A stretch of 6,131 nt of DNA. Source: CAZTCJ01 sp964612085. GTDB lineage: Bacteria; Pseudomonadota; Alphaproteobacteria; JAJFIK01. Positions 5,978 through 6,131 of this stretch are shown here, piece by piece. The first letter of the stretch is position 1. Each line of letters starts with the position of its first letter. The stretch lies in NCBI GenBank assembly GCA_964612085.1, contig CAZTCJ010000144.1, positions 1 to 6,131 of the forward strand. The letters run 5' to 3'. The notes under the pieces were generated by a model, which did not search any database, had not been told where the DNA came from, and saw only the letters and a program-made list of their open reading frames with translations. Made by a program: the position numbers and the translations under genes.

Positions 5978-6131
5978 ATGATGACGACACTGATGAAAAG
6001 TAAAGCGGTGAAACTGGGCGGCCTCATGCTGGCGGCCAGCCTGCTGGCGGCGTGCGCGTCCGGCGGCGGCATCCGGGCTGTTTCGGCGGACGATACGTCC
6101 GACCGGGGCAAGACCAAACTGACCATGGCCG
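5978..6131 (+). CDS. Start of a lipoprotein, probably LpoB-like (truncated by the window edge)
   Basis: Only the first 51 residues are present. The start is ATG 5978, or ATG 5981 just after it; GGGGG (5966-5970) lies seven bases upstream of the first. The sequence shows a lysine-containing n-region, a hydrophobic core (about residues 13-25) and a clear lipobox LAAC with Cys26. Ala at +2 rather than Asp predicts sorting to the outer membrane. The mature part starts ASGGGIRAV and is polar, like the flexible N-terminal tether of LpoB (PBP1b activator, CsgG/TolB-like fold). The domain itself is outside the window, so the LpoB assignment rests on the lipoprotein signal and on the ycfL-lpoB gene order known from E. 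coli. The gap from the previous stop is 33 bases, consistent with the same operon. Another CsgG-type lipoprotein is the main alternative. Confidence 0.6.
   Translation, partial: MMTTLMKSKAVKLGGLMLAASLLAACASGGGIRAVSADDTSDRGKTKLTMA

Overview
The window looks like part of a GC-rich proteobacterial chromosome, most likely alphaproteobacterial. That guess rests on codon usage, G-rich ribosome binding sites and the style of the IS remnants; no marker gene fixes the taxon. It has two parts: transposon debris at about 1-682, and a single-direction plus-strand operon of envelope genes from 760 to beyond the right edge.

The debris contains a minus-strand piece of an IS256-family transposase (about 129-52). 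Its open frame continues to base 1 as a stretch that may be the tail of a metallo-beta-lactamase-fold protein. Next come a possible IS256-type terminal end (about 130) and a chimeric 92-codon ORF (186-464), whose first ~43 residues are an IS256 transposase start and whose remainder is the C-terminus of an unrelated DDE (IS5/IS1182-like) transposase. The IS-like tail ends near 682. About 17 bases further on is a good sigma70-type promoter (699-728) that should drive the operon.

The operon contains: (1) 760-1710, an exported protein with a CsgG/TolB-like domain plus a FlgT-C-like beta domain; (2) 1813-3951, a 712-residue membrane-anchored protein with two such modules in tandem; (3) 3972-5489, an exported COG3014-type TPR-like protein; (4) 5486-5944, an exported YcfL/DUF1425 protein; (5) 5978 to the edge, the start of a lipoprotein that is probably the LpoB-like partner usually found beside YcfL. 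Genes 2-5 are tightly packed (20-base gap, 4-base overlap, 33-base gap). Genes 1 and 2 are separated by 102 bases with a small hairpin.

The COG3014 - YcfL - LpoB set is a recognisable but poorly characterised envelope cluster; in E. coli, LpoB is the outer-membrane activator of PBP1b and ycfL lies next to it. What stands out is the addition of two upstream genes carrying three further CsgG/FlgT-C-like modules, one anchored in the inner membrane. This suggests a multi-subunit periplasmic assembly linking inner and outer membranes. The linkage is visible in the sequence; the assembly and its function are inference.
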